Assembly: GCA_902363255.1 (NCBI GenBank)
Contig: CABIZO010000016.1
Location: 1-21,945 of the forward strand
DNA from: Peptostreptococcaceae bacterium
GTDB taxonomy: Bacteria; Bacillota; Clostridia; Peptostreptococcales; Peptostreptococcaceae
Direction of reading: 5' to 3'
Length of the DNA: 21,945 nucleotides
Below the pieces are notes generated by a model, which did not search any database, was not told the origin of the DNA, and saw only the letters and a program-made list of their open reading frames with translations. This document shows positions 6,644 to 14,095 of the stretch, piece by piece. The translations under genes and the position numbers were made by a program. Every line of letters starts with the position of its first letter. Within the stretch, counting starts at the first letter, position 1.

Positions 6644-6922
6644 ATGAAAAATAATAACTTAAAATATGGTGATAGAATTCTTTATATGGAAGGAGTTATT
6701 GTAGAAGTTCATGATGGCTGCGTTGCAGTGGATCTAAAGGGACGTCTAGGATATCTAAAAGTACCTATGAGAATGCTAATCACAGATTACGAAGTCAAAG
6801 TTGGTCAAGAAGTAGGATTCAATATGAGTTTTGTTGAGCAACTAGGTGATGAAGTTAATGATAAATATATTTCAAACCTAATGACTAGAAATAAAAAAAT
6901 CGACGAAATGTCTAGTAAATAA
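6644..6922 (+). CDS. Small conserved prd-cluster protein between prdA and prdB
   Basis: The 92-residue soluble protein starts 16 bases after prdA and keeps the same direction, so it belongs to the prd transcript. A small gene stands at this place in other clostridial prd clusters (a family I recall as CBO2463/CBO2479-like); its function is unknown. It has alternating hydrophobic strands (GDRILYMEGVIVEVHDGCVAVDLKGRLGYLKVP) suggestive of a small beta-barrel, SH3- or KOW-like, and then a charged helical tail. The ribosome binding site is weak (GAAAGAA), so translation may depend on coupling to prdA. No signal peptide or membrane segment is seen. Confidence 0.7.
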   Translation: MKNNNLKYGDRILYMEGVIVEVHDGCVAVDLKGRLGYLKVPMRMLITDYEVKVGQEVGFNMSFVEQLGDEVNDKYISNLMTRNKKIDEMSSK

Positions 6923-6966
6923 ATCTTTATTCAAAAATAGATATTTTTTTATAAATAAAATCTAGA

Positions 6967-6989
6967 TTTGAGTAGTAAATTAACTCAAA
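6967..6989 (+). promoter_or_regulatory. Inverted repeat upstream of prdB
   Basis: TTTGAGT (6967-6973) and ACTCAAA (6983-6989) are perfect inverted repeats with a 9-base spacer in the 118-base gap before prdB. There is no T run, so a leader hairpin or an operator is more likely than a terminator. It may tune the PrdA:PrdB ratio. Confidence 0.35.
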
Positions 6990-7040
6990 CTCACTTGCAT
7001 AACCATTTGCAAAGGGAGTAAATTAAAAGGGGGAAAAAAG

Positions 7041-7766
7041 ATGAGTTTAACAGTAGTTAAAGGAATGCAATCAGAAATATTCGTTCCAATAACACCACCT
7101 TCAGTTTGGGCTCCTGTAACTAAGCCTTTAAGCGAGATGAAAATAGCTCTTGCTACTGCTGCTGGTGTTCATCATAAAGACGATAAACGTTTCAACTTAG
7201 CTGGAGACTTCAGTTTCAGATTAGTAACTGATACAATGCCATCTAGCGAACTTATGGTATCTCACGGAGGATACGATAACGGAGACGTAAATAAAGATAT
7301 AAACTGTATGTTCCCAATAGATAGAATACATGAACTTGCAGCTGAAGGATTTATAGGTGGAGTTGCACCAGTACACATAGGATTCATGGGTGGTGGTGGA
7401 AACCAACAAAAATTCAAAGAGGAAACAGGTCCAGAAATAGCTAGAATATTAAAAGAAGAAGGCGTAGATGGCGTACTTCTTACAGCTGGCTGAGGAACTT
7501 GCCACCGCTCTGCAGTTTTAGTGCAGAGAGCGATTGAAGAAGCTGGTATACCAACAGTTATAATAGCAGCTCTTCCACCAGTAGTTAGACAAACAGGAAC
7601 TCCAAGAGCAGTTGCTCCACTTGTTCCAATGGGTGCTAACGCTGGAGAACCAAACAACAGAGAAATGCAATACAACATAGTAAAAGATACTTTAGTTCAA
7701 TTACATGAAATACAAACTCCAGGTAAGATAGTTCCACTACCTTACGAGTATGTTGCTAAAGTTTAA
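7041..7766 (+). CDS. prdB: D-proline reductase selenoprotein PrdB, UGA read as Sec151
   Basis: The gene is one 241-residue frame interrupted only by TGA at 7491-7493. The protein continues unchanged in frame after it: TAG-U-GTCHRSAVLVQRAIEEAGIPTV. The U-x-x-C pair (Sec151, Cys154) followed by His is the active-site motif of PrdB and of the related GrdB of glycine reductase. PrdB provides the selenol that attacks D-proline at the alpha carbon, with the pyruvoyl group of PrdA. A SECIS hairpin lies at 7506-7532. The ATG follows AAAAGGGGG. It is not a pseudogene: both halves are full-length family sequence and the plasmid carries the Sec machinery. A terminator follows at 7790. Confidence 0.97.
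7491..7532 (+). promoter_or_regulatory. Sec codon and SECIS element of prdB
   Basis: The UGA codon is followed by a stem that pairs CTCTGCA-type bases at 7508-7514 with 7522-7528 around the loop GTTTTAG, extended by 7506-7507 with 7531-7532 across a 2-base bulge. A hairpin starting 12 bases after the UGA, inside the coding frame, is the bacterial SECIS layout recognised by the SelB C-terminal domain. Confidence 0.85.
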
Positions 7767-7789
7767 TATTTGCATATATGTTAAAAAAG

Positions 7790-7819
7790 CTGATAGGATT
7801 TATTCCTATCAGTTTTTTT
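7790..7819 (+). terminator. Terminator of the prdC-prdA-prdB operon
   Basis: CTGATAGGA (7790-7798) pairs with TCCTATCAG (7804-7812) around a 5-base loop and is followed by seven T. It closes the prd transcript 23 bases after prdB. Confidence 0.92.
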
Positions 7820-7966
7820 GTATGGATTTTTATATCTAAAATTAATTTACGAATAACTTCGGAAATGTTGAAATATATGGGTTTAAAAAATAAAAATATT
7901 ATTATTTATGATATAATATTTTTTAATTGTTAAAAATATATAATTCAAAAATGAAAAATTGGGCAT

Positions 7967-8041
7967 AAAAAAAGCCTCCTTAGTTTTGGCGAACAAGAGA
8001 CTTTTAGCCCTCCAAAGGAGGAGGTTGTTTAATTGCAATAC
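7967..8041 (-). ncRNA. Antisense RNA in the rep leader (copy-number control candidate)
   Basis: A minus-strand promoter at 8048-8077 would start an RNA near 8041 that ends in a run of seven U (plus-strand A run 7967-7973) after the stem made by the bases opposite 7975-7981 and 8015-8021. The ~75-nt RNA is fully complementary to the rep leader, covering the leader-peptide ribosome binding site AGGAGGAGG (8016-8024). Its loop CGCCAA faces the plus-strand loop TTGGCG (7986-7991). UUGG fits the YUNR U-turn motif common in copy-control target loops. The layout matches antisense-controlled theta plasmids; not demonstrated here. Confidence 0.7.
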
Positions 8042-8116
8042 ATAAATATTGTAGCACAAATTCCACAAAAAATACAAAATCAGTCACAGTTAGGTGGTGA
8101 TATTAGTGGAAAATAA
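8033..8116 (+). CDS. 27-codon leader peptide coupled to rep
   Basis: A TTG at 8033 stands 8 bases after a perfect AGGAGG and opens a 27-codon frame (MQYINIVAQIPQKIQNQSQ...) that stops at TAA 8114-8116, overlapping the rep start at 8106. The strong ribosome binding site followed by a stop inside the downstream start region is the layout of translational coupling, as with the leader peptides of R1- and IncI-type rep genes. The antisense RNA covers this ribosome binding site, so blocking the leader peptide would block Rep. The peptide itself is probably not functional. Confidence 0.6.
   Translation: MQYINIVAQIPQKIQNQSQLGGDISGK
8048..8077 (-). promoter_or_regulatory. Promoter of the antisense RNA
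   Basis: On the minus strand TTGTAT (plus 8072-8077), an 18-bp spacer and TACAAT (plus 8048-8053) lie inside the leader-peptide frame and read away from rep. Confidence 0.6.
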
Positions 8117-10886
8117 AGATTACTTTAAAAAAGCAGTAGAAGAAATAAAATCATTAAATTGTTTACTAGCAGTTATGCAAAGTTATAATATCCATTTTAG
8201 AAAAGATTCTACAGGATACTATACCAACTGTGTATTTCATCATGATAATACACCAAGTTTAAGACTTAGCGACAAAGGAAGTAAGGCTATCTATCATTGT
8301 TTTGGGTGTGGATCACAAGGTGATATAATAAACTTTATTTGCAATATGGAAAATGTAGATAATGTAACGGCATTAAAAAAGGCATATGGTATCTTAGGTA
8401 TGGAGTTAAAATACAATATTAATACAATTATAGAAAATAAAGTTGAGAACTTTAAAAATTACATAAAAGCAGTAATGGCAACTCTAACTAAAAATAAAGA
8501 AGTGTATAACTTAGAAGATATTTATATTTATTTTGATGAGAACAACAAACCTTTGTATTGTAAAACTAAATATAAGAATTCATATGGCAAAAAGCATTTT
8601 ATAACAAAGCCTTTAATAGAGATTGAAATAGGCTATAAATACGGTGAATCTAAAAATTTTGAAGAATGTAAGAAGGTACTTTATAACTTAAATCAAATTA
8701 AAAAATCTATATTAAAAGATGAGTGGATATTCTTTGTAGAAGGTGAGAAAGATGTGGAAACACTGAGAAATTTAAATCTTCCAGCAACAACTATCTATAC
8801 AAAAAAATGGTATGATTCTTATAATGAAGACTTGAAAAATGCTAAGATTGCTTTTATAGGAGATAGTGGAAGGGCAGGAGAAGAGTTTAAAAACTTTATA
8901 GTAGAAAAATTAAAAAAATGCTGTAAAGGATTAAAAATAATAGATTTACCAGATTTAGATAAAATCGGAAATGGGAAAAATAAAGATGTTACAGATTGGT
9001 TAGAATCTGGTAAAACATCTAGTGAACTTTTACAATCACTGAAAAAATCTTTAAATATTTTAGATAAAAACATATTGCAGCAAGACTCAAAGGGAATATA
9101 CGAAATCATAACTAAAATAGAGAATGAAGAAGTAAAAGAAGGTAGACGTAACTTAACAAACTTTCAAATAATAGATGCTACACTTTATAGAAATGAAGAC
9201 AATAATGAGCAAATAATAAAACTCCATATTAGATCAGACAATAATAGGCAATCAGTTATTGAAGCAGATGCAAGAGAATTCTTTTCAGATGTAATGAGTT
9301 TTAGAAAATATCTAGGAATTGATTATATTTTTTATGGTAAAACTCATGACTTAATAAAATTACATCAATGGATTTTAAATTACATTATTAAAGAAGATAC
9401 CTCTATATTTATTAAAACAGGAGTACGGAAAATAAATGATGAGTATGTTCTTGTTACAAACAAAGGAATATTAAAGCCAAATGGTCATTTTGATACTACA
9501 AGAAGAGCAATAAATACAATTCATAATATTGATTTTACAGACTTAGATATTTTAAATAAAGATGAAGCACAAAAATTAAGTAGGTACTTGTTTAGTTTTA
9601 ACTCGAAGGAAAATGTGTACAATACATTGGGGCTTGGAGTTAGTAATATGTTAAACTCTTTTGCTAGAGAGTCTTCTTTGGATAATTTACCAATACTACA
9701 AGATTTAGGAGAAAGTAAAAGTGGAAAGAGTAAAGCTCTTACAATTTTAAGTCTATTATTTAATAACACAAATCCAGCTATGAGTTTATCTGCATCAACA
9801 GATTTTGCTCTACTTAAATCATTTGATGAAACTTATTTACCTATATTTTTAGACGATGTGAAAACTTCTAAAGTTAGTGATGATAAAATAAATGCATTAT
9901 CAAATCATATTTGTGCTATTACAGAAGGATATGAAAATGTAGAATATACTAAAAACTTAACTTTAAAGAAATTTGCTTATAATGCATCTTTAATAATTTC
10001 TGGAGAAGAGGAAATTCAAGAAATAGCTGTAAAAAATAGATCAAATATAGTATGGTATTCAATAAGTAATTTCACAAGTGAAGGAAAAGAATCAATAGAG
10101 TTTCTATGCAATAGTGAAGAAGGTAAAAAATTACTTAGAAGATTTTCAAAGAGTATATACTTACAAGTTTTAAATTACTACATTGATGAAGTATTTTACA
10201 ATGAATATTTAATAACGAGATTTAAATATGGTTTTGATGAAAAGTTATCTTTAAGTAGTTCAAGAGAAATAAATACAGCAACATATACAATGATGGGATT
10301 AGAACTTTTATATAATACATTTGAGTCTTTAGGTATTGACATGAAAGAAATAATTAACTTAGAAGAAGCGGCGGATATAATAGTTAATAATTTAAAAGAT
10401 AATGTATTGGAAGAAAGTCAAAGTGTTTATAAAAGTGGATATGAAAAAATACTTGAGGACATTAATCATTTAATTTGCATAGAAGATAGAAAAATAAGAT
10501 TAGAAGAAAATGTGCATTTTAAGATATTATCAAATAATAAATATATAGCCTTTGACTTTAAAACTATTTATGATAAATTAAATAATTACTACAAGCAATA
10601 TAAAAATGAGGGCGAAAAACTTTTAAATTACAATACATTCGTTAAAATGATAAGTAAATCTTCATATATATCAGATTTAGATCCTAAAGAGCATTATAAA
10701 TCAGTAAAGATAAAAGTTTTATCAGTAGATAAAAATGGATTACCAGATTATCAGATAAAAAATAAAAAGATGTTTATCTTAAAAATAGATGAGCTTAAAA
10801 AACTTGAGATGGATAACATATTTAATACAGAGCATAGTGAAGATGAATTTGAAGAAATATTAGATAATGTAGTTTCATTTAAATAA
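8106..10886 (+). CDS. Plasmid replication primase-helicase (CHC2 zinc finger, TOPRIM, P-loop ATPase)
   Basis: The 926-residue protein joins three replication domains. Residues ~40-85 hold a DnaG-type zinc ribbon, C42-x2-H45 and C65-x2-C68 (CFGCGSQGDIINFI). Residues ~205-275 are a TOPRIM domain with the acidic VEGEKD (211-216) and an IAFIGDSGRAG segment. Residues ~530-640 hold a Walker A GESKSGKS (535-542) and a Walker B-like LPIFLDD (578-584), resembling phage/plasmid helicases. It is the only replication protein here, so it is the likely initiator; I cannot assign a named Rep family. GTG 8106 is chosen because AGGTGGTGA lies 5 bases upstream; a GTG at 8094 would sit within that site. Expression is probably coupled to the leader peptide and limited by the antisense RNA. 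Confidence 0.85.
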   Translation: MENKDYFKKAVEEIKSLNCLLAVMQSYNIHFRKDSTGYYTNCVFHHDNTPSLRLSDKGSKAIYHCFGCGSQGDIINFICNMENVDNVTALKKAYGILGMELKYNINTIIENKVENFKNYIKAVMATLTKNKEVYNLEDIYIYFDENNKPLYCKTKYKNSYGKKHFITKPLIEIEIGYKYGESKNFEECKKVLYNLNQIKKSILKDEWIFFVEGEKDVETLRNLNLPATTIYTKKWYDSYNEDLKNAKIAFIGDSGRAGEEFKNFIVEKLKKCCKGLKIIDLPDLDKIGNGKNKDVTDWLESGKTSSELLQSLKKSLNILDKNILQQDSKGIYEIITKIENEEVKEGRRNLTNFQIIDATLYRNEDNNEQIIKLHIRSDNNRQSVIEADAREFFSDVMSFRKYLGIDYIFYGKTHDLIKLHQWILNYIIKEDTSIFIKTGVRKINDEYVLVTNKGILKPNGHFDTTRRAINTIHNIDFTDLDILNKDEAQKLSRYLFSFNSKENVYNTLGLGVSNMLNSFARESSLDNLPILQDLGESKSGKSKALTILSLLFNNTNPAMSLSASTDFALLKSFDETYLPIFLDDVKTSKVSDDKINALSNHICAITEGYENVEYTKNLTLKKFAYNASLIISGEEEIQEIAVKNRSNIVWYSISNFTSEGKESIEFLCNSEEGKKLLRRFSKSIYLQVLNYYIDEVFYNEYLITRFKYGFDEKLSLSSSREINTATYTMMGLELLYNTFESLGIDMKEIINLEEAADIIVNNLKDNVLEESQSVYKSGYEKILEDINHLICIEDRKIRLEENVHFKILSNNKYIAFDFKTIYDKLNNYYKQYKNEGEKLLNYNTFVKMISKSSYISDLDPKEHYKSVKIKVLSVDKNGLPDYQIKNKKMFILKIDELKKLEMDNIFNTEHSEDEFEEILDNVVSFK

Positions 10887-10951
10887 AATAACACTTATAA
10901 ATATTGATTAATATGTTAGAATAACTTAACTTAGCATAATAAGTAAAATTG

Positions 10952-10982
10952 AAAAGTAATAGTTACTTTTATTAGTTTTTTA
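10952..10982 (+). terminator. Candidate terminator downstream of rep
   Basis: AAAAGTAA (10952-10959) pairs with TTACTTTT (10963-10970) around TAG, followed by a T-rich run. The stem is AT-rich, so termination may be partial. The rest of the 238-base gap to 11125 is AT-rich with no clear repeats; an origin could lie here but nothing proves it. Confidence 0.45.
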
Positions 10983-11124
10983 GTTACTAAAAATATAATT
11001 TTAGTTACCTTTTAACTTTAATGATATCAAATAAATCCTCATATAATAAGATTTGTTGAAATAAAGGTTTTCTTATTTACTTATTGAATTTATATATAAG
11101 TTGTTCAATAAGGAGGAGTAGAAA

Positions 11125-11394
11125 ATGAAATGTATAGTTAGTTTTAAAGAACTTTATGGTAAGGAACTAGAAAAGTATGAAGTAGAAGGAAAACACTCTG
11201 GAGACATATTACAATCAATTGAAAACAAACTTTGTAGTGAAATAGCACCATATAATACTTATTCATTAAAAAACTGCAGAAATATTGACAAGAAAGCTAC
11301 TAAGAAAACACTTCATTTTAAAGATAATGAGGGAAATATATTGAGTTATGTTATGGAAATTTTAGGTGCACAATATTTGAAGAAGGATATATAA
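11125..11394 (+). CDS. Unknown 89-residue plasmid protein
   Basis: I do not recognise this protein. It starts with ATG after a strong AAGGAGGAG site and has its own terminator at 11420, so it is very likely a real single-gene unit. It is basic, soluble and has no signal peptide or membrane segment. Three Cys are scattered (CIVSF, KLCSE, KNCRN) without a metal-binding spacing. The order strand - helix (SGDILQSIENKLCSEIAPY) - strands (KTLHFKDNEGNILSYVMEI) suggests a small alpha/beta fold. It lies between rep and the cold-shock gene, in the backbone part, so a copy-control or maintenance role is possible but unsupported. Confidence 0.7.
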   Translation: MKCIVSFKELYGKELEKYEVEGKHSGDILQSIENKLCSEIAPYNTYSLKNCRNIDKKATKKTLHFKDNEGNILSYVMEILGAQYLKKDI

Positions 11395-11419
11395 ATATAT
11401 AATTTAAATGGAAATAGAA

Positions 11420-11446
11420 GGCTGATTTATATAATCAGTCTTTTTT
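11420..11446 (+). terminator. Terminator after the 89-residue gene
   Basis: GGCTGATT (11420-11427) pairs with AATCAGTC (11433-11440), with one G-T pair, around a 5-base loop, followed by six T. Confidence 0.85.
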
Positions 11447-11671
11447 AGATTTAAGAAAATATCATGACTTCAGTATTGATCCTTTAGTAAGTGTTCAAAA
11501 AATATAATTATAATAGGATACTGTTAAAACAAAATACTAAATATAAAACCGAATAAAAAATAAAAATATTAAAAACACTATCTATTATTCTTTATTAGTG
11601 TTATAATAATATTCGTAGCAATACACAAATAAATTAAGAAACCTAGAAATAGGTTCATAGGAGTATTTTTA

Positions 11672-11872
11672 ATGACAAATGGAATAGTAAAATGGTTTAA
11701 CAATGAAAAAGGATTTGGTTTTATATCAGTAGAAGGTGGAGATGATGTATTCGTACATTTTTCAGCTATACAAACTGACGGGTTTAAATCATTAGAAGAA
11801 GGTCAACAAGTAAACTTTAATATAGTTAAAGGTGCTAGAGGTCCTCAAGCAGAGAATGTAACTATATTATAA
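11672..11872 (+). CDS. Cold-shock domain protein (CspA family)
   Basis: The 66-residue protein is a full-length single cold-shock domain that binds single-stranded RNA and DNA. It shows the N-terminal GIVKWFNNEKGFGFIS with the RNP1 motif KGFGFIS, the RNP2 motif VFVHF, and the closing GPQAENV strand. The ATG follows AGGAG with an 8-base gap. A TATAAT at 11602-11607 suggests a start near 11613 and a ~60-base leader; long leaders are common in csp genes but I see no clear thermosensor fold. It is monocistronic with a terminator at 11891. It may help open structured RNAs, of which this plasmid has several; that link is speculation. Confidence 0.95.
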   Translation: MTNGIVKWFNNEKGFGFISVEGGDDVFVHFSAIQTDGFKSLEEGQQVNFNIVKGARGPQAENVTIL

Positions 11873-11890
11873 TATATATATGTTCGAGAA

Positions 11891-11917
11891 AAAGACACAT
11901 CGTGTGTCTTTTTTTTA
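11891..11917 (+). terminator. Terminator of the cold-shock gene
   Basis: AAAGACACA (11891-11899) pairs with TGTGTCTTT around the loop TCG, followed by a run of T. Confidence 0.92.
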
Positions 11918-11935
11918 TGTTTAAATAAATAGAGA

Positions 11936-12025
11936 GTGTCATAACTTATACATATTGACACCATTATTTTCTATAAGTTATATTAATGTGTAAAAGAGTA
12001 TCAAAATATAGTGTCAAAAGTTTAA
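11936..12025. promoter_or_regulatory. Candidate res recombination site
   Basis: Upstream of the resolvase, GTGTCA (11936-11941) and TGACAC (11956-11961) form a 26-bp inverted-repeat site. ATAACTTATA (11941-11950) is repeated perfectly inverted at 11972-11981, and another TGTCA-type half-site appears near 12012-12018. Serine resolvases usually act at such multi-subsite res regions next to their own gene and resolve plasmid dimers. Confidence 0.5.
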
Positions 12026-12055
12026 TATAATTAGTAGAAAAAGAAAGGATAGAAA

Positions 12056-12634
12056 ATGATATACGGATATTGTAGGGTTAGTTCAAGAAGTCAGTTGGAT
12101 AATAATTCTTTAGAGTTACAAGAAAGAGAAATTTTAGGGCGATATGAAAATGCAGTAATATATAAAGAACAAATTAGTGGAATTAAATCTGATAGACCTG
12201 TGTTTAATGAAATATTAGATAAACTAAAAAAAGGAGATACATTAGTTACTACAAAATTAGATAGGTTATGTAGAAGTACAAAAGAGGGACTAGAGATTAT
12301 TAAGAACTTACAAGAGAGAGAAATTAACATACATATATTAAATATGGGGCTTATAGAAAATTCTCCTATGGGTGATTTAATAATTACATGCCTTCTTGCT
12401 TTTTCTCAGTTTGAAAGATCCATGATTGTGGAGAGAACTTCATCTGGTAAAGAATTGGCAAAAGCAAATGGTGATTATAGAGAGGGAAGACCTAAAAAGT
12501 TTACTAAAAAACAGATTTCACATGCTTTAAAATTGCTTGAGACACATTCTTATAAAGAAGTAGGACTTATGACTGGTATCTCAAAAAGTACTTTAATTAG
12601 AGCGAAAAGACAAAGTAGAAGCGTTGAAATATAA
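12056..12634 (+). CDS. Small serine recombinase, plasmid resolvase
   Basis: The 192-residue protein is a resolvase/invertase-type serine recombinase of the usual length. The N-terminus YGYCRVSSRSQ holds the nucleophile Ser9, followed by TTKLDRLCRS (Asp69, Arg70, Arg73 of the active site) and FSQFERSMIVERT at the start of the long dimer helix. Residues ~150-190 (SYKEVGLMTGISKSTLIRAKR) are the C-terminal helix-turn-helix. It probably resolves plasmid multimers at the adjacent res-like site. The ATG at 12056 follows AAAGGA. It is followed directly by a 12-bp repeat array and a two-way terminator. No inverted repeats of a transposon surround it, so a transposon resolvase is less likely. Confidence 0.92.
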   Translation: MIYGYCRVSSRSQLDNNSLELQEREILGRYENAVIYKEQISGIKSDRPVFNEILDKLKKGDTLVTTKLDRLCRSTKEGLEIIKNLQEREINIHILNMGLIENSPMGDLIITCLLAFSQFERSMIVERTSSGKELAKANGDYREGRPKKFTKKQISHALKLLETHSYKEVGLMTGISKSTLIRAKRQSRSVEI

Positions 12635-12643
12635 AGGATATAT

Positions 12644-12691
12644 AACCAATGGTTAAACAATTTGTTAAACCATTGGTGTGACAATTTGTTA
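12644..12691. repeat. 12-bp repeat array 1 (four units)
   Basis: Four head-to-tail 12-bp units: AACCAATGGTTA, AACAATTTGTTA, AACCATTGGTGT, GACAATTTGTTA. They match the arrays at 14004, 14096 and 17824 and probably bind the ribbon-helix-helix partition protein. Confidence 0.85.
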
Positions 12692-12745
12692 AAAATATAG
12701 ATATTAAAAAATATTTAATAATAGTAAAAATTTATATTTAATAAT

Positions 12746-12786
12746 AAAAAGAAAAAGTAGGACCTAAAGCCCTACTTTTTCTTTTT
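12746..12786. terminator. Bidirectional terminator between resolvase and the partition operon
   Basis: A 16-bp stem (12746-12761 with 12771-12786, loop ACCTAAAGC) has A on one side and T on the other, so it works both ways. It encodes the last Lys residues and the stop codon of the minus-strand gene. Confidence 0.88.
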
Positions 12787-13173
12787 TCTGCATCTTGTTT
12801 CAACTTTTTTTTCTACTTTTCTTTTCTTACTATTTATTTCGTATTCTTTTGCTTTTTCATTTATATCAAAATTATCTGGTAAGTTTTCCTTTGTAGTTAT
12901 TAGAGGATCCTTTATTATACTCATAAGAACTTTGTTTACAGTAGTATTTTTTTCAAATGCTATAGCCTTTAATAAGTCTAAATCATCTTTTTCAAAATAA
13001 ACACTCATAGGAACTTTTTTAGTGACTGTACTTTCTTTTTCTATTTGTAATAAATTTAAATCGTCTTTTTCAAAGGTATTTTTTACTATATTATTTACCC
13101 TAGATTTATAGTCTTTTTTAGTTAAAACTAACTCTTCTTTTTTATTATCTTTTAAAAATTTATCTAGTCCCAC
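12772..13173 (-). CDS. Ribbon-helix-helix partition protein (ParB/omega-like partner of ParA)
   Basis: The 133-residue protein has KKVPMSVYFEKDDLDLLKAIAFEKNTTVNKVLMSIIKD at about residues 52-89: a short strand, a helix, a turn and a second helix, the ribbon-helix-helix pattern of plasmid partition and copy-control proteins. The N-terminal ~45 residues are charged and could contact the ParA ATPase; the C-terminus is strongly basic (CRKKKK), encoded inside the terminator stem. The GTG start at 13173 overlaps the parA TAG stop by one base (TAGTG), so the genes are translationally coupled. It most likely binds the 12-bp repeats near the operon promoter, both as centromere and as operator. No canonical ParB domain is seen. 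Confidence 0.75.
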   Translation of the reverse strand: MGLDKFLKDNKKEELVLTKKDYKSRVNNIVKNTFEKDDLNLLQIEKESTVTKKVPMSVYFEKDDLDLLKAIAFEKNTTVNKVLMSIIKDPLITTKENLPDNFDINEKAKEYEINSKKRKVEKKVETRCRKKKK

Positions 13174-13979
13174 TATAACACATCCCTTTCTTTTAATTCC
13201 TTTATAACTTCCTTAAATTCTTCTCTAACTTTATGAGATTTTTTTATTTTTCTGCAGTAATCATCGATGTCTAATTTAGAAAGAATTGCATTTTTTATTA
13301 CTGTAGTATCAGATATTTTTGCCTCAATTAAATCTTCTTTTATATGATCAAATTCATTTAATTTCTCCCAAAATATATCGCCAGTAGATAGTTTTCTTGA
13401 CGTATAAGAGTTTATAACTACGGCTCTTTTTGCCATATTTTCCATTTCCATATCTTCAAGATCTTGGTTGTATTTTAAGTAAAATAACTCACATCCTCTA
13501 ATGCTTGCTATATCTTGATAAGCAATAGGAGTTATGATTGAATCGGAACAAAGCATAAAGTTTCTGGCAATTAAATCATAAGATGGAGATAAATCTACAA
13601 ATATGTAGTCGTAGTCCTTCAGAGCATTTACATTGGATTTGAACCATCTCCATACTGATTTTTCACGATTAGTTTTTGTAGTTAAATACTCACTAAGCAC
13701 AGATAAAGATAAATCTGAAGGAATTATATCTATGTTTTTATATTTTTCGCAAGGCGATTTTATTATTAATTCCTCTGCACTTAAATTGTCAGCTAAGCCA
13801 TCAAACATAGTCTTGTCATTATGTGAAACCTTGTATAGAAACTGAGTCAAGTTTGCCTGTGTATCTGCATCTATAATTAAAACTTTAGAACCTTCTTTGC
13901 TAAGAGCTATGGCACTTAAAATTGTTAGAGTGGTTTTCCCAACACCACCCTTTACATTGAAAAAACTTACTATCTTCAC
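13173..13979 (-). CDS. parA: ParA-family partition ATPase
   Basis: The 268-residue protein is a Walker-type partition ATPase that segregates plasmid copies. It begins VKIVSFFNVKGGVGKTTLT with the deviant Walker A motif KGGVGKTT near residues 9-16, followed by IIDADTQANLT (A' motif) and YIFVDLSPSYD (Walker B). The start is the GTG at 13979 because AAAAGGAG lies 8 bases upstream; a longer open frame begins at an ATG at 14021, inside the repeat array, and has no such site. With the shorter start the protein lacks an extra N-terminal domain, like small type Ib ParA or delta proteins, and the array 14004-14051 is promoter DNA. It is co-transcribed with the ribbon-helix-helix gene. Confidence 0.93.
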   Translation of the reverse strand: MKIVSFFNVKGGVGKTTLTILSAIALSKEGSKVLIIDADTQANLTQFLYKVSHNDKTMFDGLADNLSAEELIIKSPCEKYKNIDIIPSDLSLSVLSEYLTTKTNREKSVWRWFKSNVNALKDYDYIFVDLSPSYDLIARNFMLCSDSIITPIAYQDIASIRGCELFYLKYNQDLEDMEMENMAKRAVVINSYTSRKLSTGDIFWEKLNEFDHIKEDLIEAKISDTTVIKNAILSKLDIDDYCRKIKKSHKVREEFKEVIKELKERDVL

Positions 13980-14003
13980 TTTCTCATCTCCTTTTGTGAA
14001 AAT

Positions 14004-14051
14004 AACCATTTGTATGACCATTTGTTCTTCAATTGGTGTAACAATTGGTTA
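14004..14051. repeat. 12-bp repeat array 2 (four units) upstream of parA
   Basis: Units AACCATTTGTAT, GACCATTTGTTC, TTCAATTGGTGT, AACAATTGGTTA run head to tail between the parA ribosome binding site and an AT-rich segment (14052-14095) that probably holds the parA promoter. The position fits autoregulation. Confidence 0.85.
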
Positions 14052-14095
14052 AGTTATATGATAAATAATTATTTTGGTTATTGTTTTTATACTCC

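Noticed and set aside
7491..7493. prdB as a nonsense-mutated pseudogene
   Set aside because: The TGA is at the known Sec position (U-G-T-C-H), a SECIS hairpin follows, the frame is intact beyond it, and selA/B/C/D are on the same plasmid.
7262..7678. A 138-codon open frame on the minus strand across prdB
   Set aside because: It lies antisense to prdB, bridges its UGA and has no ribosome binding site or recognisable domain; it is a shadow of a strongly conserved gene.
7883..8077. A 64-codon minus-strand open frame in the rep leader
   Set aside because: The antisense RNA promoter and terminator explain this strand better; the peptide is low-complexity Phe/Ile/Asn.
12056..12634. Resolvase as part of a transposon that brought the sel/prd cargo
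   Set aside because: No transposase and no terminal inverted repeats or target duplications are seen around it; it fits a plasmid dimer-resolution gene.
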